Below, in pieces: positions 35,094 to 47,160 of a DNA stretch of 64,000 bases. A model generated the notes under the pieces. The model made no database searches. It was not told where the DNA came from and saw only the letters and a list, made by a program, of their open reading frames with translations. The position numbers were made by a program, and so were the translations under genes. The stretch's first letter is position 1; each line of letters begins with the position of its first letter. Source of the DNA: Cerrena zonata (taxonomy: Eukaryota; Basidiomycota; Agaricomycetes; Polyporales; Cerrenaceae); NCBI GenBank assembly GCA_038087015.1, contig JASBNA010000081.1, positions 1-64,000 on the forward strand, given 5' to 3'.

Positions 35094-35749
35094 TTAAACA
35101 ATCCGCCTGTCAGTCATAGCCCGAACAATACATCCTGTGCCCGCGACCTCGGTTAACTATACATCAGATAGACAATATACACCTGTTAGAGACTCAGTCG
35201 CATTAGGGACGCATATACTCACCTTCTCATGCCAACCGAGGAGTACGCTTCCACTAACATCGCCCCAACCCGGAAGTGCCATACCCTTGTAGAGGTATTT
35301 CATTAAAGTATCCTGTGCATCTTGGGATAGCGATTTAACGATACTAGGAATCTCGGACGCTTTCGTACTGTTGAGAATTGATGTAAGTGTTTGTAGATTG
35401 AGGTTCTAGGATGATAATTATCAGCCGAGGAGCGGAAATACGCAGATAGGGATGGACACGAACCTTCGCCTCCTCAACACTAGCTCCGTACGGTGCAGCA
35501 TCAAGAACGAGGGTGATTGCGCCGACAGTGTCGCCTCTGTGTTTACAAATTCGACCGTCCATTAACAGATACATTCTCATAGAAGCCAGGTGCCTACTTC
35601 GACAGAGCACTTCGGACTGCGTTGACTTTCGTCCGTGTGTCGTTCAAGACCTGCGCGGGGTCGCGTGGATCGGCTTCGTAGAGTTCATCTTCTAAGAGAA
35701 CATCTTCATCGTATTTGTCGATATCAATCTTGCGAAAGTTAACGTCCAT
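35094..35749 (-). CDS. arc15: Arp2/3 complex subunit 5 (ARPC5, p16-Arc)
   Basis: Small structural subunit of the Arp2/3 complex that nucleates branched actin, acting at cortical patches. The start at 35749 gives MDVNFRKIDIDKYDED, matching the family's FRKVDVDEYDE. Next are NDTRTKVNAVRSALSK, GDTVGAITLVLDAAPYG, then the core helix LQTLTSILNSTKASEIPSIV, LSQDAQDTLMKYLYKGMALPGWG and SVLLGWHEKLTEVAGTGCIV, ending RAMTDRRIV, as in other ARPC5 proteins. Four exons with introns near 35560, 35440 and 35190. Length is about 150 residues, normal for the family. The gene looks intact. Confidence 0.95.
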
Positions 35750-36597
35750 GATGGCTAAGTAACGGAGAATGGGACAGTATAATGATCGTAAGGGAAATAC
35801 AGAGGCGTATACTGATATTGATGGCTATGATGTAAGCCTGCCCTAAATGCGGATGAGCTTAATAAACGCCTCCGTATGTTTCTTGAACTTCTTTCGCCAT
35901 GATAAAATTGCAGTTTTGAACAGCTGGGATACATCTGCAAAGTCTAAGACCACTTAGACTGATCAATGGGACGTTCAAACAGATACTCCGACTCCTACAC
36001 CCCATAGTATTGCTTCTCGTCAAAGTAACTCCAATTTTATGTCTCGCTTCCAGTGTGAAATAGCAATACTAAACGTCCTAAATGTATCCAGAATGTCTTT
36101 AGGTCTTGATGCACACTACATCGCCTCTTCATGCGATATTTCTGTGACCACTCACTTGCTTGTTGTGATCAGTAAAAATGAAGCGATCCGGAAGTACCCT
36201 AAAGCGACTGGTGTGTGTATTCAACGAGGCAGTTGCAGTTTCATTTCTTCTAGGCTGTGTTCTCTTGGTGTGAGTGCTGCAGCGGGTCTTCGGATCTGCA
36301 TTATCTTGACACCCCAATTGACTCGCTGGGAGCTCTACTTGCACTAGGCCGTTCCCTCTTTGGAGTTGTATTCACAAACAACGTGTTTCGTATAGTCTCA
36401 TCTCGCCTACTCGGGGCATGATTCCCGCTGTATCCTTCGGCAACACCTCTGCAATGTGTTTTACGTCTAGAGATATAAATAATATGCCATCAACACGTCT
36501 CAGTCCTAGTCACAGCAAACAAACTACTCGGAACTCATCTTGTACTCACGTACATCTCTCAACTTCTTGGTCCTGTTGACTCTATAGACTTCTTGAC
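35750..36597. promoter_or_regulatory. Divergent intergenic region with TATA box (36474-36479)
   Basis: 848 bp separating ARPC5 (minus) and the gag-like gene (plus). TATAAA at 36474-36479 (agatataaataat) lies about 120 bp before the plus-strand start. Frames inside show no motifs. Confidence 0.5.
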
Positions 36598-37770
36598 ATG
36601 TCGCAAATCCTCGGTGCATTCAAGATCAAACCTCTCGAGCTTGAGCCTATCTTCGAGTCATGGAAAGACGCACCTGTCTTCCAAGGCAAACCGAAGAAGG
36701 ACTTACCCGTCGACGAATGGCTCAACGTCATGAAGGCCGGTTGTGTCCAGCGTAAAGTACCCAGGGACTATTGGCACAAAGTCGCATACCACTACCTGGG
36801 GAAGAATGCGAAGGCGAGGCTGGATGAAGTCAAGCGTGTCATGCGTAACATGCATGGTGGAAAGTACAAGTGGAACTGGAAGACTTTCAAGGTCGCAATG
36901 CGGAATATGGGCTGTAAGTTCAAAGTTCTGAACTCAAGCTTATTTGCGCATGGGTGGACATGAGGACTCACTGTGTCTCGTGTTTTTCTAGGGGAAATCG
37001 ATCCGAAGAAGACCGAGACGTTCGAGGTACAGACCAAGCCCTCGGGTTGGTGGGGTATTATCGGAAGGGGAAAGTCAGAGGAGAAGCCTAAAGACAAGGA
37101 CGATGACAAAGTGTCTATCAAGTCCAATGTTTCGTCATCCTCAAAGACTTCGTCTACCCCAATATCCCCTCGACCGACTCCGAAAAAGTCAAAGTCAACA
37201 TGGGACATGTCTACCTTCAAACCCTTCCCCACTCCACGACGTGCGGCAACAATGAGCACTATCGAATGTGTAAAGACCCCACCAACACACACCATTGCAG
37301 AGCCTATTTCATCTGGGCGATCTACCCCATCGTCGATCATTAGTACGACAACATCCTCAACAGCAGTTTCAACCGGTAGCACCCCGGGTGAAGGTACGTC
37401 ATCAATTTACATCAGACCGCAGTGATGCCATTCCTGACTCGCATTCAAAAAATTTACAGTGAGCACGACCGTTGCTCAAGCACCAACATGGCTCGTCAAC
37501 GCATGCCAAGCACTGGACTTCCTTACTGGTGAACATCCGAAAGCCATGACAGCCCTGTCTGCAGTCCTCATTACCGTTGGTTCAATACCGGCCTTGCCGG
37601 TTATCTCAGCTGGTGCAGGTGGTGCGTTCCTGGCAAGCGGTACGGCGCATGCAATTGGTTCGATCGCTGTAGGTGTTGGGAGCTTGTTGAAGGCTATTGG
37701 TGACACACAGGCTGTTGCTCATGGTCCACAACCACAGGTACAAGGGCAGGCCCGTATAACAGAAAAGTAG
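36598..37770 (+). CDS. Gag-like N-domain protein with hydrophobic Gly/Ala-rich C-terminus
   Basis: Exon 1 (36598 to about 36914) encodes a compact helical domain: FESWKDAPVFQGKPKKDLP, VDEWLNVMKAGCVQRKVP, YWHKVAYHYLGKNAKARLD and KYKWNWKTFKVAMRNMGW. The layout FxGKPxxDPxxWL...YLxGxAxxxLD is like a retrotransposon gag/capsid core, though I see no zinc knuckle, protease or reverse transcriptase nearby. A Ser/Thr/Pro/Lys-rich linker follows, then a last exon with a long hydrophobic stretch, AVLITVGSIPALPVISAGAG continuing into GAFLASGTAHAIGSIAVGVG, that could be one or two membrane helices. Two introns (GTAAGT and GTACGT) hold frame; total about 360 residues. The gag link is inference; function unknown. 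Confidence 0.75.
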
Positions 37771-38699
37771 ATCATCATCGGCACCCCTCTTATTTACTAT
37801 TTCATCTGTCACATTCATTAGCATTTTAAAGGATATGGCTCTCACGGACTTGTACTATAGCATGTAGATTAGGGTTACCATAACACTGACGGTTGACCGT
37901 TGTTGGAATGCGGTGCATTTACATTTTTATTTTTGAATTCTCAGAATGGATACTACCCTCGGAATGTCGCCAAACGTTTTCCGGTTTTATTCTAGGAGGA
38001 TGGTGACGACGATGTTCATATACTCTCTACAGATTTAATTGTCTGCGTCGATGAGATGGCTCTAGGCACATCTCCAATTACCTCCCTCCCAAAAGTGTTC
38101 TTGACAACAGCTCCTCACAGTACCACCAAAACGGTATACTCACGTCTACGACTCTCACAAATATTATTTCAATCCGAATGTGTTCACTGGCACATCTGTA
38201 ATCATGACAACAAACGTCAATCTATACTCATAAAAATCGATATCAGAAACTTGTGTTTTTTGCGTCGACCATATAGTGTGGTCTTAGTATCGTCTTACAC
38301 TTGCCAAAAATGTTCGAATAAGCTAGAACTGCAGACAGCCGACCCTTCGATGACTATGGGCTGAACGTATGAGACAATTTTGAAGAACTGCTGAAGTTCG
38401 GTCGATGCCTCGATGGCTCCAGTTGTATATGCTATTGCTAGAGTAAGGTTTAGACTGTTTAGTTATGGTTTCCAAACAGTAAAAAAACAGCTATGTCATG
38501 ATGAAGGAACGGAGATCTTTTGGATATAGGCTTCCTGCGAAAGTCATACAGGCCTATAAATAAAGGTAAACTTCGCTTCGGTTGCACTGGCACCTGCGCG
38601 CTTCATCCGCATTTGAAGTGCATGTTTGCCAGACTCTGCGTATGTAACTTGGCTTTTACCGTGACCGTTGACACAGCACTTTCCTGCTTTCAAAAACAT
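37771..38699. other. Intergenic region
   Basis: 929 bp between the gag-like gene and the LCL3-type nuclease. Frames at 38056 and 38520 (upstream of the nuclease ATG) have no motifs. Nothing else seen. Confidence 0.4.
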
Positions 38700-39820
38700 A
38701 TGTTCTCCTCTAGAACGGAAAATACAGGAGGCGGTCGCTGGAGTTGGGAACGGGTCACTCAATCTCTAAACGGAATACCTCCAGAATACCAAACTGCGAC
38801 AGCATTTGCTTCGGGAGTACTGGTCACCTCTGGAGTCACTATAGTATATCGAAGATACTTTCGGAGAATACCCAACAGCGACTGGATAACACCTAATATT
38901 GTTAAAAGGAAGCGGTTCATTAAAGGAAAGGTTACAAGGTATATCGACGACAACATTAAACCGACCAATCATTAATTTCTCTTAGTGTAGGTGACAATGA
39001 CAACTTTCGTCTATACCATACCCCTGGACTTGGATGGAGTTGGCCGTTGAAATTCAGAAGGGTGCCTTCAACAAGCAAACGTCTGTCGCCGTTGTTTCCC
39101 GTGTTATATCTACACTCATGACTCCACTAGAACTACGAGACCGAACCATTCATATTCGTCTAGCGGGGGTTGACGCGCCAGAGGTGATCATATGATTCAT
39201 ATCGTGTCTCCCTAAGAAAAAGAGGGGAAACAAGGCTGAACGTTCCCTATAGGCGTCTCATTTTGGCCGACCTGCCCAACAGTTCTCCGCCGAGAGCCTG
39301 GCATGGCTAAAAAGCCAAGTCGAGGGTAAAACCGTCTATTGCCAGATATTTAGAAAAGACCAGTACAGCCGCATAGTAAGTCGCTTCTATAACAATAACT
39401 CCTCATCGTCTAAAAGTGATAGGTTGCAATGCCTTACCTTAAACCACGCCTATTACCTGGTTGGCTAGCAAAGGGGAAGTGTATCCCCGTCGAGATGCTC
39501 AAAGCTGGCTGGGCCATGACCTACGAACAGGCTGGTGCAGAATACGGACAGTGGAGTAAAGAGGATTTCTTACAGATGCAATCGGAAGCTCAGTCGGTAA
39601 CCTCTTCACCACAATCTAATGTGTACTTACGTGTCTCGGGTTTCATTGTTCTAGAGCCGCAAAGCGTGGTATATGGAAGTATGGAAATCTGAAAGAGACC
39701 CCCGCTGAATATAAACGTCGGTACGCCAGCGGTGTTGAACAAGCAGAAGCAGCGATAGAGCCGTCAAGCCCAGCGTCGTCGAAACCACCGTTGTGGCGAC
39801 GACTGATTGGACTACGATGA
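38700..39820 (+). CDS. lcl3: LCL3-type SNase-fold endonuclease
   Basis: Member of the fungal LCL3 family, a staphylococcal-nuclease-like protein with one N-terminal membrane anchor, mitochondrial or ER membrane in yeast. The start at 38700 gives [19 protein letters not shown]; the anchor is about residues 33-52 ([20 protein letters not shown]), followed by basic [11 protein letters not shown]. The nuclease core shows [29 protein letters not shown] (Arg and Glu of the active site), [13 protein letters not shown] (second Arg), [18 protein letters not shown], and [10 protein letters not shown] with a C-terminal [10 protein letters not shown]. Introns at about 38939, 39090, 39184, 39375 and 39595 hold frame; the last uses a GTCGGT donor. 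Active-site residues are present. Confidence 0.92.
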
Positions 39821-40428
39821 CGTATACAGACCTACTCCCGTAGGAACCACATCTCACGTTCTCCCTAGCAGATACTAACACGTACCCTTCTACACAGATC
39901 CTCAGGTTATACTACTATATAATTTGCACTCCTATTGTTGCATTCATGATGATTGTTGGCACTTTAACTCGTAAGACCGCCAATCAATAATCATCACTAT
40001 CACACTTAAACTTCTGATAACGCGACATTTTTATAACTACATCAAGCCAAGTATCCTTTTCCAGACACGAACTAATGGACGTACCCAAGAGAGCAGCTCT
40101 ATTTGTGAATGCAACATTTCTGTATCGAGACTGCAGTAGGTCTTGTGACATCAAGCATTTTTGCCTCCCTCTCAATATCCACCCAATTCCACTTTCTCAC
40201 AAGGTTGCTTCTATCATTCACAATTTCTTAACGGTACAAGTATACCCATCATCACCTATCGGGTATTTTGGGATATTCCATGTGAATCCGCTTGGAGCCT
40301 TATCTCCTGGGGATACCTCTTTAGCTCTGATAACAAATTGAATATCGTGGCTGTGGGTCATCCGTCGGAGTGGTTTGGAGTTGTCGCGATAAGTGAGTTG
40401 ACGTTGGGTTGTCCTTGGACGTCCAAGA
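39821..40428. other. Intergenic region upstream of urea transporter
   Basis: About 600 bp with no supported gene. It may contain the promoter and an unrecognised first exon of the DUR3-type gene. Confidence 0.4.
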
Positions 40429-43400
40429 TGTCAGTGTCAGGTGTATCAGAATTCAAGCCCTTGCTTGGTGCGAGTTTACCAAGTTTGCTCGAAACAGTCT
40501 TCCTTTACTGATACTACTGTAAATTCGAAGATCAAAGCGTGGGATATGGGGTCGTAGTCGGTGAGTTATCTTCGAGTTCTTCCTTCAGTGTTTGTCTCTG
40601 AAGTTTGTTCCTATAGGCGTCGGGTTCTTCTTCGCTGGTTTAATGCTGGTTTTGACCTTTCTTCAGTCGAAGTTCTCGAAGTATTCACCCTCCGCGTCGG
40701 AAGAGTTCTCGGTATGTTATCGGTGAATCACTTCGCAGTAGCGACGAGACTGAATGGACACATTGTGGTATAGAGTGCCTCTCGCAGCGTGAAGGTAAAC
40801 GTAGTGAAATGGATGGTTCAGCCAAGTCTTAGCTCATGTATTTCGCAAACAGCCCGGTCTTGTTTGCTGTGGAATGTGGGTCGATTTACTTCCGTACTGG
40901 TCTAAGAGATAATTCTCACAGTTTCACAATGCGCGTCCGATACGTAGTGTTAGTGCGTGGACATGGAGCGCGACACTCCTACAATCCAGTACCGCAGCCT
41001 ATACGTTTGGCAAGTTTCTTCAAGTTATTAATATTGCCATTGTAGTCTCCTCCTAATGTAACACCTCACAGGTATATCTGGACCATGGTACGAACCTCAA
41101 ATGATCTTACGGACAATCAGGAAATATTTGTTCTTAGGTGGTACGGTGTTGGAGGCACGATCCAACTTGCATTCTTCGCTATGGTAGCAGCAAAGATTAA
41201 GATGAACGCAAACGGCGCGCATACATTCCTCGAAGTAAGCAGCAGATTACTTTTTATGTCACGTATATTCCAGATCAATGAATAAACTTTCAGATCGTGA
41301 AAGCCCGCTTTGGGACAGCGGCGCACCTCCTGTTCACCTTCTATGCATTCTTGTGTATACTGATAGTATGCGGGTCACTACTACGTGTGTTTCTCTTGAT
41401 TCTTTAGTGATTCTCAGACGGGATATTGATTGTTCCGTAAATAGTCGGTGGTGCGGCAACCGTCAACGCCCTGACGGGCATGAACATCATAGCTTCGTGC
41501 TTCCTCTTGCCCATTGGTATCGCCGTTTACGTCGTCTTTGGAGGACTTCGTGCAACGTTTATATGTGATTGGGCCCATACGATCATTTTATTCATTGTGA
41601 TCTATATATTCGTTGGAAAAACATAGTATGTACCAGACTCCCCCCTTGCAATTGCCTTGTACCTTGCTTATCTCCTTGTTGTACTAGCGGAACATCGTCT
41701 GAAATAGGAGGAATTCCCAAAATCTATGCCCTATTGCAGCAAGCTGCAGTCGATACACCCTGTCCAGGAAACCAGGATGGAAGTTATCTGACTATGAAGT
41801 CAAACCAGGGATGGTGTTTGGCGCAGCTACGATCTTGTCAGGTTTCTCCGGGGTATTCTGCGATCAAGGTGAGAACATATACATGTTATCTCTGGATCGT
41901 CTAATTGAAGATTGCGCAGGCTACTGGCAGCGAGTAAGTTTATACTCAAACTCTTCCATATCCTTTCTCCTCTATATTTCTTTAGGCCATTGCCAGTGCT
42001 CCACGATCAACGACAAAGGCTTATGTGAGTTCTCGATTACAAGCTCAAGCGTAGATGCATATTAATTGATCAATCTCGATCCGTGCCTTCACAGATGCTT
42101 GGTGGACTGTCTTGGTTCGCAGTTCCATGGGCATTCGCATCATGTCTTGGTATGGCTGCACGAGCGGCTGTGAATAACGTGAACATGGCCATATTATTAT
42201 CAAGCCTTTAGTTCATAACTGACAAATAGGTCTTACAGCCCAAATTCCCAACATACCCCAACCCGTTATCAGATGCTCAAACAAGTGCAGGACTAGCCGC
42301 ACCCGCTGCAGCTGCTGTTCTTATGGGTAAAGGTGGAGCTGTGGCTATTCTGCTAGTCGTATTGTGTGTCCATTCTATCTGTAACTCTTCTCTTGGTACT
42401 GACTGGTTGTCGATACACCAGTATGGCAGTGACTTCAGCGGCAAGTGCAGAGCTCATTGGCGTTTCCAGCTTATTGTATGTTTTAGCTTTATTCCTTTAT
42501 CCTGATCCGTGCCCGTTGTTGACTTCACTTATGCTGTAGCGCATACGAGTATGCACAATAGTATACCTGTATTATCACGTATTCACTGACGTACCTCGAT
42601 TAGTCTGTATAGGACCTACTTCCGTCCCAAAGCTTCCGGCGCCGAGATAGTTCGTGTCTCACACTACTTCATTTGCTTTTGGGCAGTATGGATGGGCGCA
42701 TGGGCAACAATTGTGAGTAAGCAATATGTGTTTGTGCAGCCCGTTCAGGTCTAACCGTATTCTAGCTCCACAAAGCGAGCATAGATCTAGGCTGGGTAAG
42801 TATCAGGTTGAAATCTATGGATACCGATGCCCTTCTGACCTTGAACCACCGAACGCGTAGCTTTTCTATGTGCAGTGAGTATTTTACAGCTATCAACAAA
42901 AATTCATATTCACCATTTAATGAACTTTAAAGAGGAGTTGTCTTAAGTCCCGCTGTTGTACCTATCGGTTTGACAGTAACATGGTCCAAGCTCACCCGAG
43001 CAGGTGTCTTTTCTGGGTGCATCATTGGCGCTGTGCTCGGAATGCTCGCATGGATGATCGGTTGTTGGAAGATATACGGTAAGGATCTATTATCGCTTTT
43101 GCTTATGTGTGTTCGTAACCAATTTTGTGTGGGCCTATAGGTGTCATCAACATCGAAAATCTGGCGAAACCATACTCTGCCGTTTGCAGTGGCTTAACTG
43201 GGTTGTTATTCTCTGGGGTGATCACCGTCTTGGTCTCGCTATTCCGTAAACCCATGATTTTCTTACATTTACATTGTATCCTTCGGACTAACCGACCAAT
43301 ATTCTTTTTGACAGGTCCGGCGAATTATGACTTCGAAGATACCAGGAAAATAATCATCTACGACACCACTGTTCTCGAAGCCGAGACATCATCCACCTCC

Positions 43401-43899
43401 ATCAATGCCAATCCTACAAATAAAGATAACGAGTCTGTCTCTGACGAAGTCAAGAAGGACATTGAGAAGGTCCAGGTACAGGAAGTTTCAACACCAAACT
43501 CATCTCAACTTGGAGGCCAAGAAGTCGATCTACAGACTCTGCAAAGGATATTCAAACGGGCGACTTTATACTCTATTGCTTTGACATTGATAGTGACAAT
43601 CATCGGTCAGTCGAGTCTGCGAGTTCTCACAGAAGGATAGCTGAACTGGATTACTACAGTACCCATACCGATGTTCTTCTCTCATTACGTGTTCAGCGAA
43701 GCGTTTTACACATTTTGGACGGCCTGTACCATGTAAGTCATATCCTCTACGTCTGACTTCTGTTGCTTAACCAACAACATTATATAGCATCTGGGTCGGG
43801 ATGAGCGGTATCTTCTGTATCGTTCTTCCATTATGGGAGTCCCGAAAAGAAATGGGCATAATTGGGCGGGGAGTATTAGACCTCGTCCTCCGACGTTGA
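40429..43899 (+). CDS. dur3: DUR3-type urea/polyamine active transporter (SSS family)
   Basis: Plasma-membrane sodium:solute-symporter-family protein that imports urea. From DQSVGYGVVVGVGFFFAGLM onward it follows DUR3: [36 protein letters not shown] (split by introns), GISGPWWYGVGGTIQL, NAHTFLEIVKARFG-like helix, GGAATVNALTGMNIIASC, VFGGLRATFICDWAHTIIL, GMVFGAATILSGFSGVFCDQGYWQRAIAS, GGLSWFAVPWAFASCLG, PKFPTYPNPLSDAQTSAGLA, SAASAELIGVSSL and SHYFICFWAVWMG. About 20 introns keep frame, including a GC-AG intron at 41010-41071. The N-terminal exon is unresolved: the first certain codons are near 40535, and 40429 is the best upstream ATG. Otherwise intact, with about 15 helices. Confidence 0.9.
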
Positions 43900-44108
43900 T
43901 GAATATGGTTACAGTGAGAAAGATGATTATCACTTCGAAAGTCGAAAGTATATAGGAGGATCAAGACTCTAGAGGCTCCAAAAGATGGGAAGATCAAAAC
44001 TCTGAACCAGACTTCTACCAGTAGCATATGAATTTCGAGATAACCTAGATTCTAAGGGGAACATATAGTTTGAAAACATACAACATGTGCATGATCACAA
44101 ACCGACAA

Positions 44109-46994
44109 TCACACATCGTCGCCCCGACTCCTGGCTTCAGCTAAACTCAACTCAATAGCAAACCTCAAATCTTCCGCTTCCCGCTCTTCTATCTCGGACC
44201 GCGTCAGCGACCTAGTATCGCCATTAGAGCCACTAGTAGTAATTTCACTTCCAATTCCTTGAAGGCACCCATCCACGCTCAAACTAGCAAAACTCTGTCC
44301 GACTTGTCCTATAGGCGAAGAAGCGACGGATCGCCCAGCAGAGGCCGAAGTCGGGGAAGATGGTGTGAAATCGAGAGAACGTAGGGGACTATTCCAAGCG
44401 CTACTGACACTCCCAGCAGCAGACAACGAGCGATGAGTTGGAGTAGAACTCATTGAGGGAAATTCATTTGGGTACGGGACTGAGCTTGAACCCGAACCCG
44501 AACCATCGCGATTGGAAGACCCGCTAGAGTATGAACGAGAGACGGAGTTTCCTGGACTGATGCTAGTACCCGCCTCCATGGGTTCAGGTCTAAGGCGTGG
44601 CGAAACGTGTATCTTGTGATTCAAAGGGGAGCTCTGTACGGAGAGATGTCCATTCGGCGTCGAACGACCTGCCCCAGGTGTTGAGTGTCCATTAGTACGT
44701 GAGACGGAATGATGAGATGACACAACACGAGAAGACCCGACTTCGAAGAGCCTGTTCTCAGTGGGAAGGGGTGTATGGACGTCGTCAAAGTCGTCAAAGA
44801 AGACGCCTTCGTCAACTGGGAGTTCAGGCTCTTGTGAACGTCTGCGAGATTCTTCCTCATCTCGACTGAGCATGAGGACATATTCTACAGCTTCAACTTC
44901 GCTCAAGCCGAGATGAGACAAAGTCGAATGCTGTTCTCGTTCGCGTCCGAAAGCCCGTCTCGTATGGGCTTGTTCACGCTCGAGCTCCTGACGTGACTCG
45001 TTGATGTCTCGGAACATCTCCATTTGTTCTGTTGGTTCAAAACTTAGGGTCAAGGGAGTTGGATAAATAATGTACTCGGGACTTACGCTGCCACTTGGCT
45101 AACACCTGAGACTTGGTTGACTTTGCAGTCTTCGCTTTATGTGAGCTCTTCTCTCTTCCAATTGGTCCGGCGAGCCAACCTAAAACACGGCTCCCGATCG
45201 ACGCCACTAACATCTCGCCTTGTACAATAACATGGCCAACAGGGTCCATCACCGCACTTGCGCCACTACGTTCGCTGAGGTCACGAAGGTGCTCGAAGGA
45301 AAGAGAGTCAAATGCCTTTATGATACCCTTGGACGAACCAACGACTAGGACCGTGACAGACCAAGCGAGAGCAGCGACAGCACTGTTGTTAAATACTTCG
45401 AACTTGATTGTCGGGGTGATGGTGGACGCAGAAATGTCCCAGGGGAAGATGTTGACATTGCCAGATTGGTCACCACTGATAATGAAGCTCTTCTCGCGTT
45501 CATTGGTGCTGAAGACGGGTTGCAAGGCGGTGATGATGCCTGCTCCACTTTCACCGAACGTGCTTCGTTCATGTGAACCATCCCGAAGGTCTACCGACAC
45601 ACGATGGAAAACAGTCTCACCCTCGTACAGGGCGAGGACGGAGACTTGTTCAGAAGAAACCGCGTGAATGTGTAGCGCTTGGATTTCACGGTCTGGAGTC
45701 GGTCCAACGGATCTTGCAGCAGGAGGGACTCGAATTTCCTCTGCAGTAATTGAGGGTGAATCCCAAGGTGAAGTCGCCGATATATCTGAGAATCCCGACC
45801 ACACAGCAATCTCACCACTCTTCATCAATCCCACAACAATCCCGTGGACCAGGTCTGCAGCAACTTTGGCGCAGGGGTCCTTGATGAGCTGATCACGCTT
45901 CAGCTGTGACGTCCACACGCAGGTCATCCTCCTCACATCCCAGATCTTGACACGGCCATCTGCACCACCAGTGACGGCATGGGCAGCACCAGCCCAGATA
46001 GCATCTTCGACCGCGCCATCGTGGGCGTCGGTTACTTGACACCTCGTCCAGCGAGCAGAAACCTGTCTAGTACGATCTGCCGCTTTCGCTGCATTGGTGA
46101 CAGCTACGGCTCCGGTCCGGAAACCCCACAGCACCTTTGCAATACCGCCCTCTGACGCCATAGCGCACTTGGTCAGATCGGGAGAGAACTCTGCGTTGGG
46201 ATTTCCTACCCCGAGTCCATTCAGGGTACCCGAGGCATCGAGGTAGCCACGGAACACGTAGCCCCTGAGGGGGAGCGAGCGCGCTACAACACCATAGGCG
46301 AGGGAGGAGCTCAGGACAGCATACGCCAATTCGCCAGCTGCGTTTGGCACAGGCATCAAATGAATGTTCGACACAGTAGAATGGACGGGCACATGGGTCA
46401 CAGTAGTAGATCGAGATCGCTCCCATCGTCTGTAAAGATGCATTAGAGGCATCATTAATTGAGGGGGAAATGCAAGTACCGTCTAAGATTCCATCTGAAG
46501 ACGAATTCGCGTTTCCAGGACGCTTCAGTCCGTCGGAGCATCATGTCTCTGCCAGAAGGATTGCCAGGATGACCATTGCCATGCTGAAGGTCGTCCTCTG
46601 GCAGGATGCCCAAGAACTGATAGACATACGCCCTTCGCCAAGTGTTATCGTCCGCTACGTGATCGTGCAGCCGTTTGTTGACCTGAGCGAGGGCAAGAAG
46701 GGACGGTGGGGCCAAGAAGGCAGTGATATGGGTGAGGGATTCTGAGGGAATACTGAATAGTAAGCTTTCGCCTGAGAGTTGAGAGATGGGTTGCTTGGTA
46801 CGATGGCGGCCATGCTGGTTAGAATGTTTGTGAGAGTGATGGGTTTTTGCTCGATGTTTGTCCTTGTTCTGGGTATTCTCTAGGGGTCTACTGGGCATAA
46901 AATAAGCGTTGAAAGCCGAAGATGTGCTTCTTCGCAGTGCAACAGAGTGCCTGCGGTAACGATGATGGTGGTAAGAGGTTAGGGTATGTATCAA
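44109..46994 (-). CDS. F-box / WD40 / UIM protein (Ufo1/Pof10-like)
   Basis: SCF ubiquitin-ligase adaptor. Exon 1 holds a His/Arg-rich leader and an F-box: SIPSESLTHITAFLAPPSLL, ALAQVNKRLHDHVADDNTWR. Exon 2 holds WD40-like repeats: WTRCQVTDAHDGAVEDAIWA, GGADGRVKIWDVRRMTCVW, VVGLMKSGEIAVWSGF, FIISGDQSGNVNIFPWD, VLVVGSSKGIIKAF and ASIGSRVLGWLAG. Exon 3 carries a coiled-coil start (NESRQELEREQAHTRR), one helix VEAVEYVLMLSRDEEE and a terminal ubiquitin-interacting motif EDLRFAIELSLAEARS. F-box plus WD40 plus C-terminal UIM is the layout of yeast Ufo1. Introns at about 46440-46470 and 45030-45085 splice in frame. The start could be 46994 or the later ATG at 46898. Confidence 0.88.
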
Positions 46995-47160
46995 CTAGGA
47001 AATATTTACTAACGACTAATATTCAAAGTCCGAAAGGATAATGTAATACTCGGACTTTTAATAGCTTTGAAATACTACAGAACTAAGTGCATGCAACTTA
47101 AAGGGTATTCGGGTATTCGTCTCTACAAACTACGTTTACTTCATCTGTTCTAATATACCA
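46995..47160. promoter_or_regulatory. Short bidirectional promoter (F-box/WD40 gene and JmjC gene)
   Basis: Only about 170 bp separate two divergent start codons, so the genes likely share promoter elements. No TATAAA box is evident. Confidence 0.55.

Noticed and set aside
42200..42320. Apparent frameshift in the DUR3 gene (QIPNIPQ versus KFPTYPNP)
   Set aside because: Resolved by moving the donor to GTGAACATGG after AARAAVNN, which restores the expected frame; not a real break.
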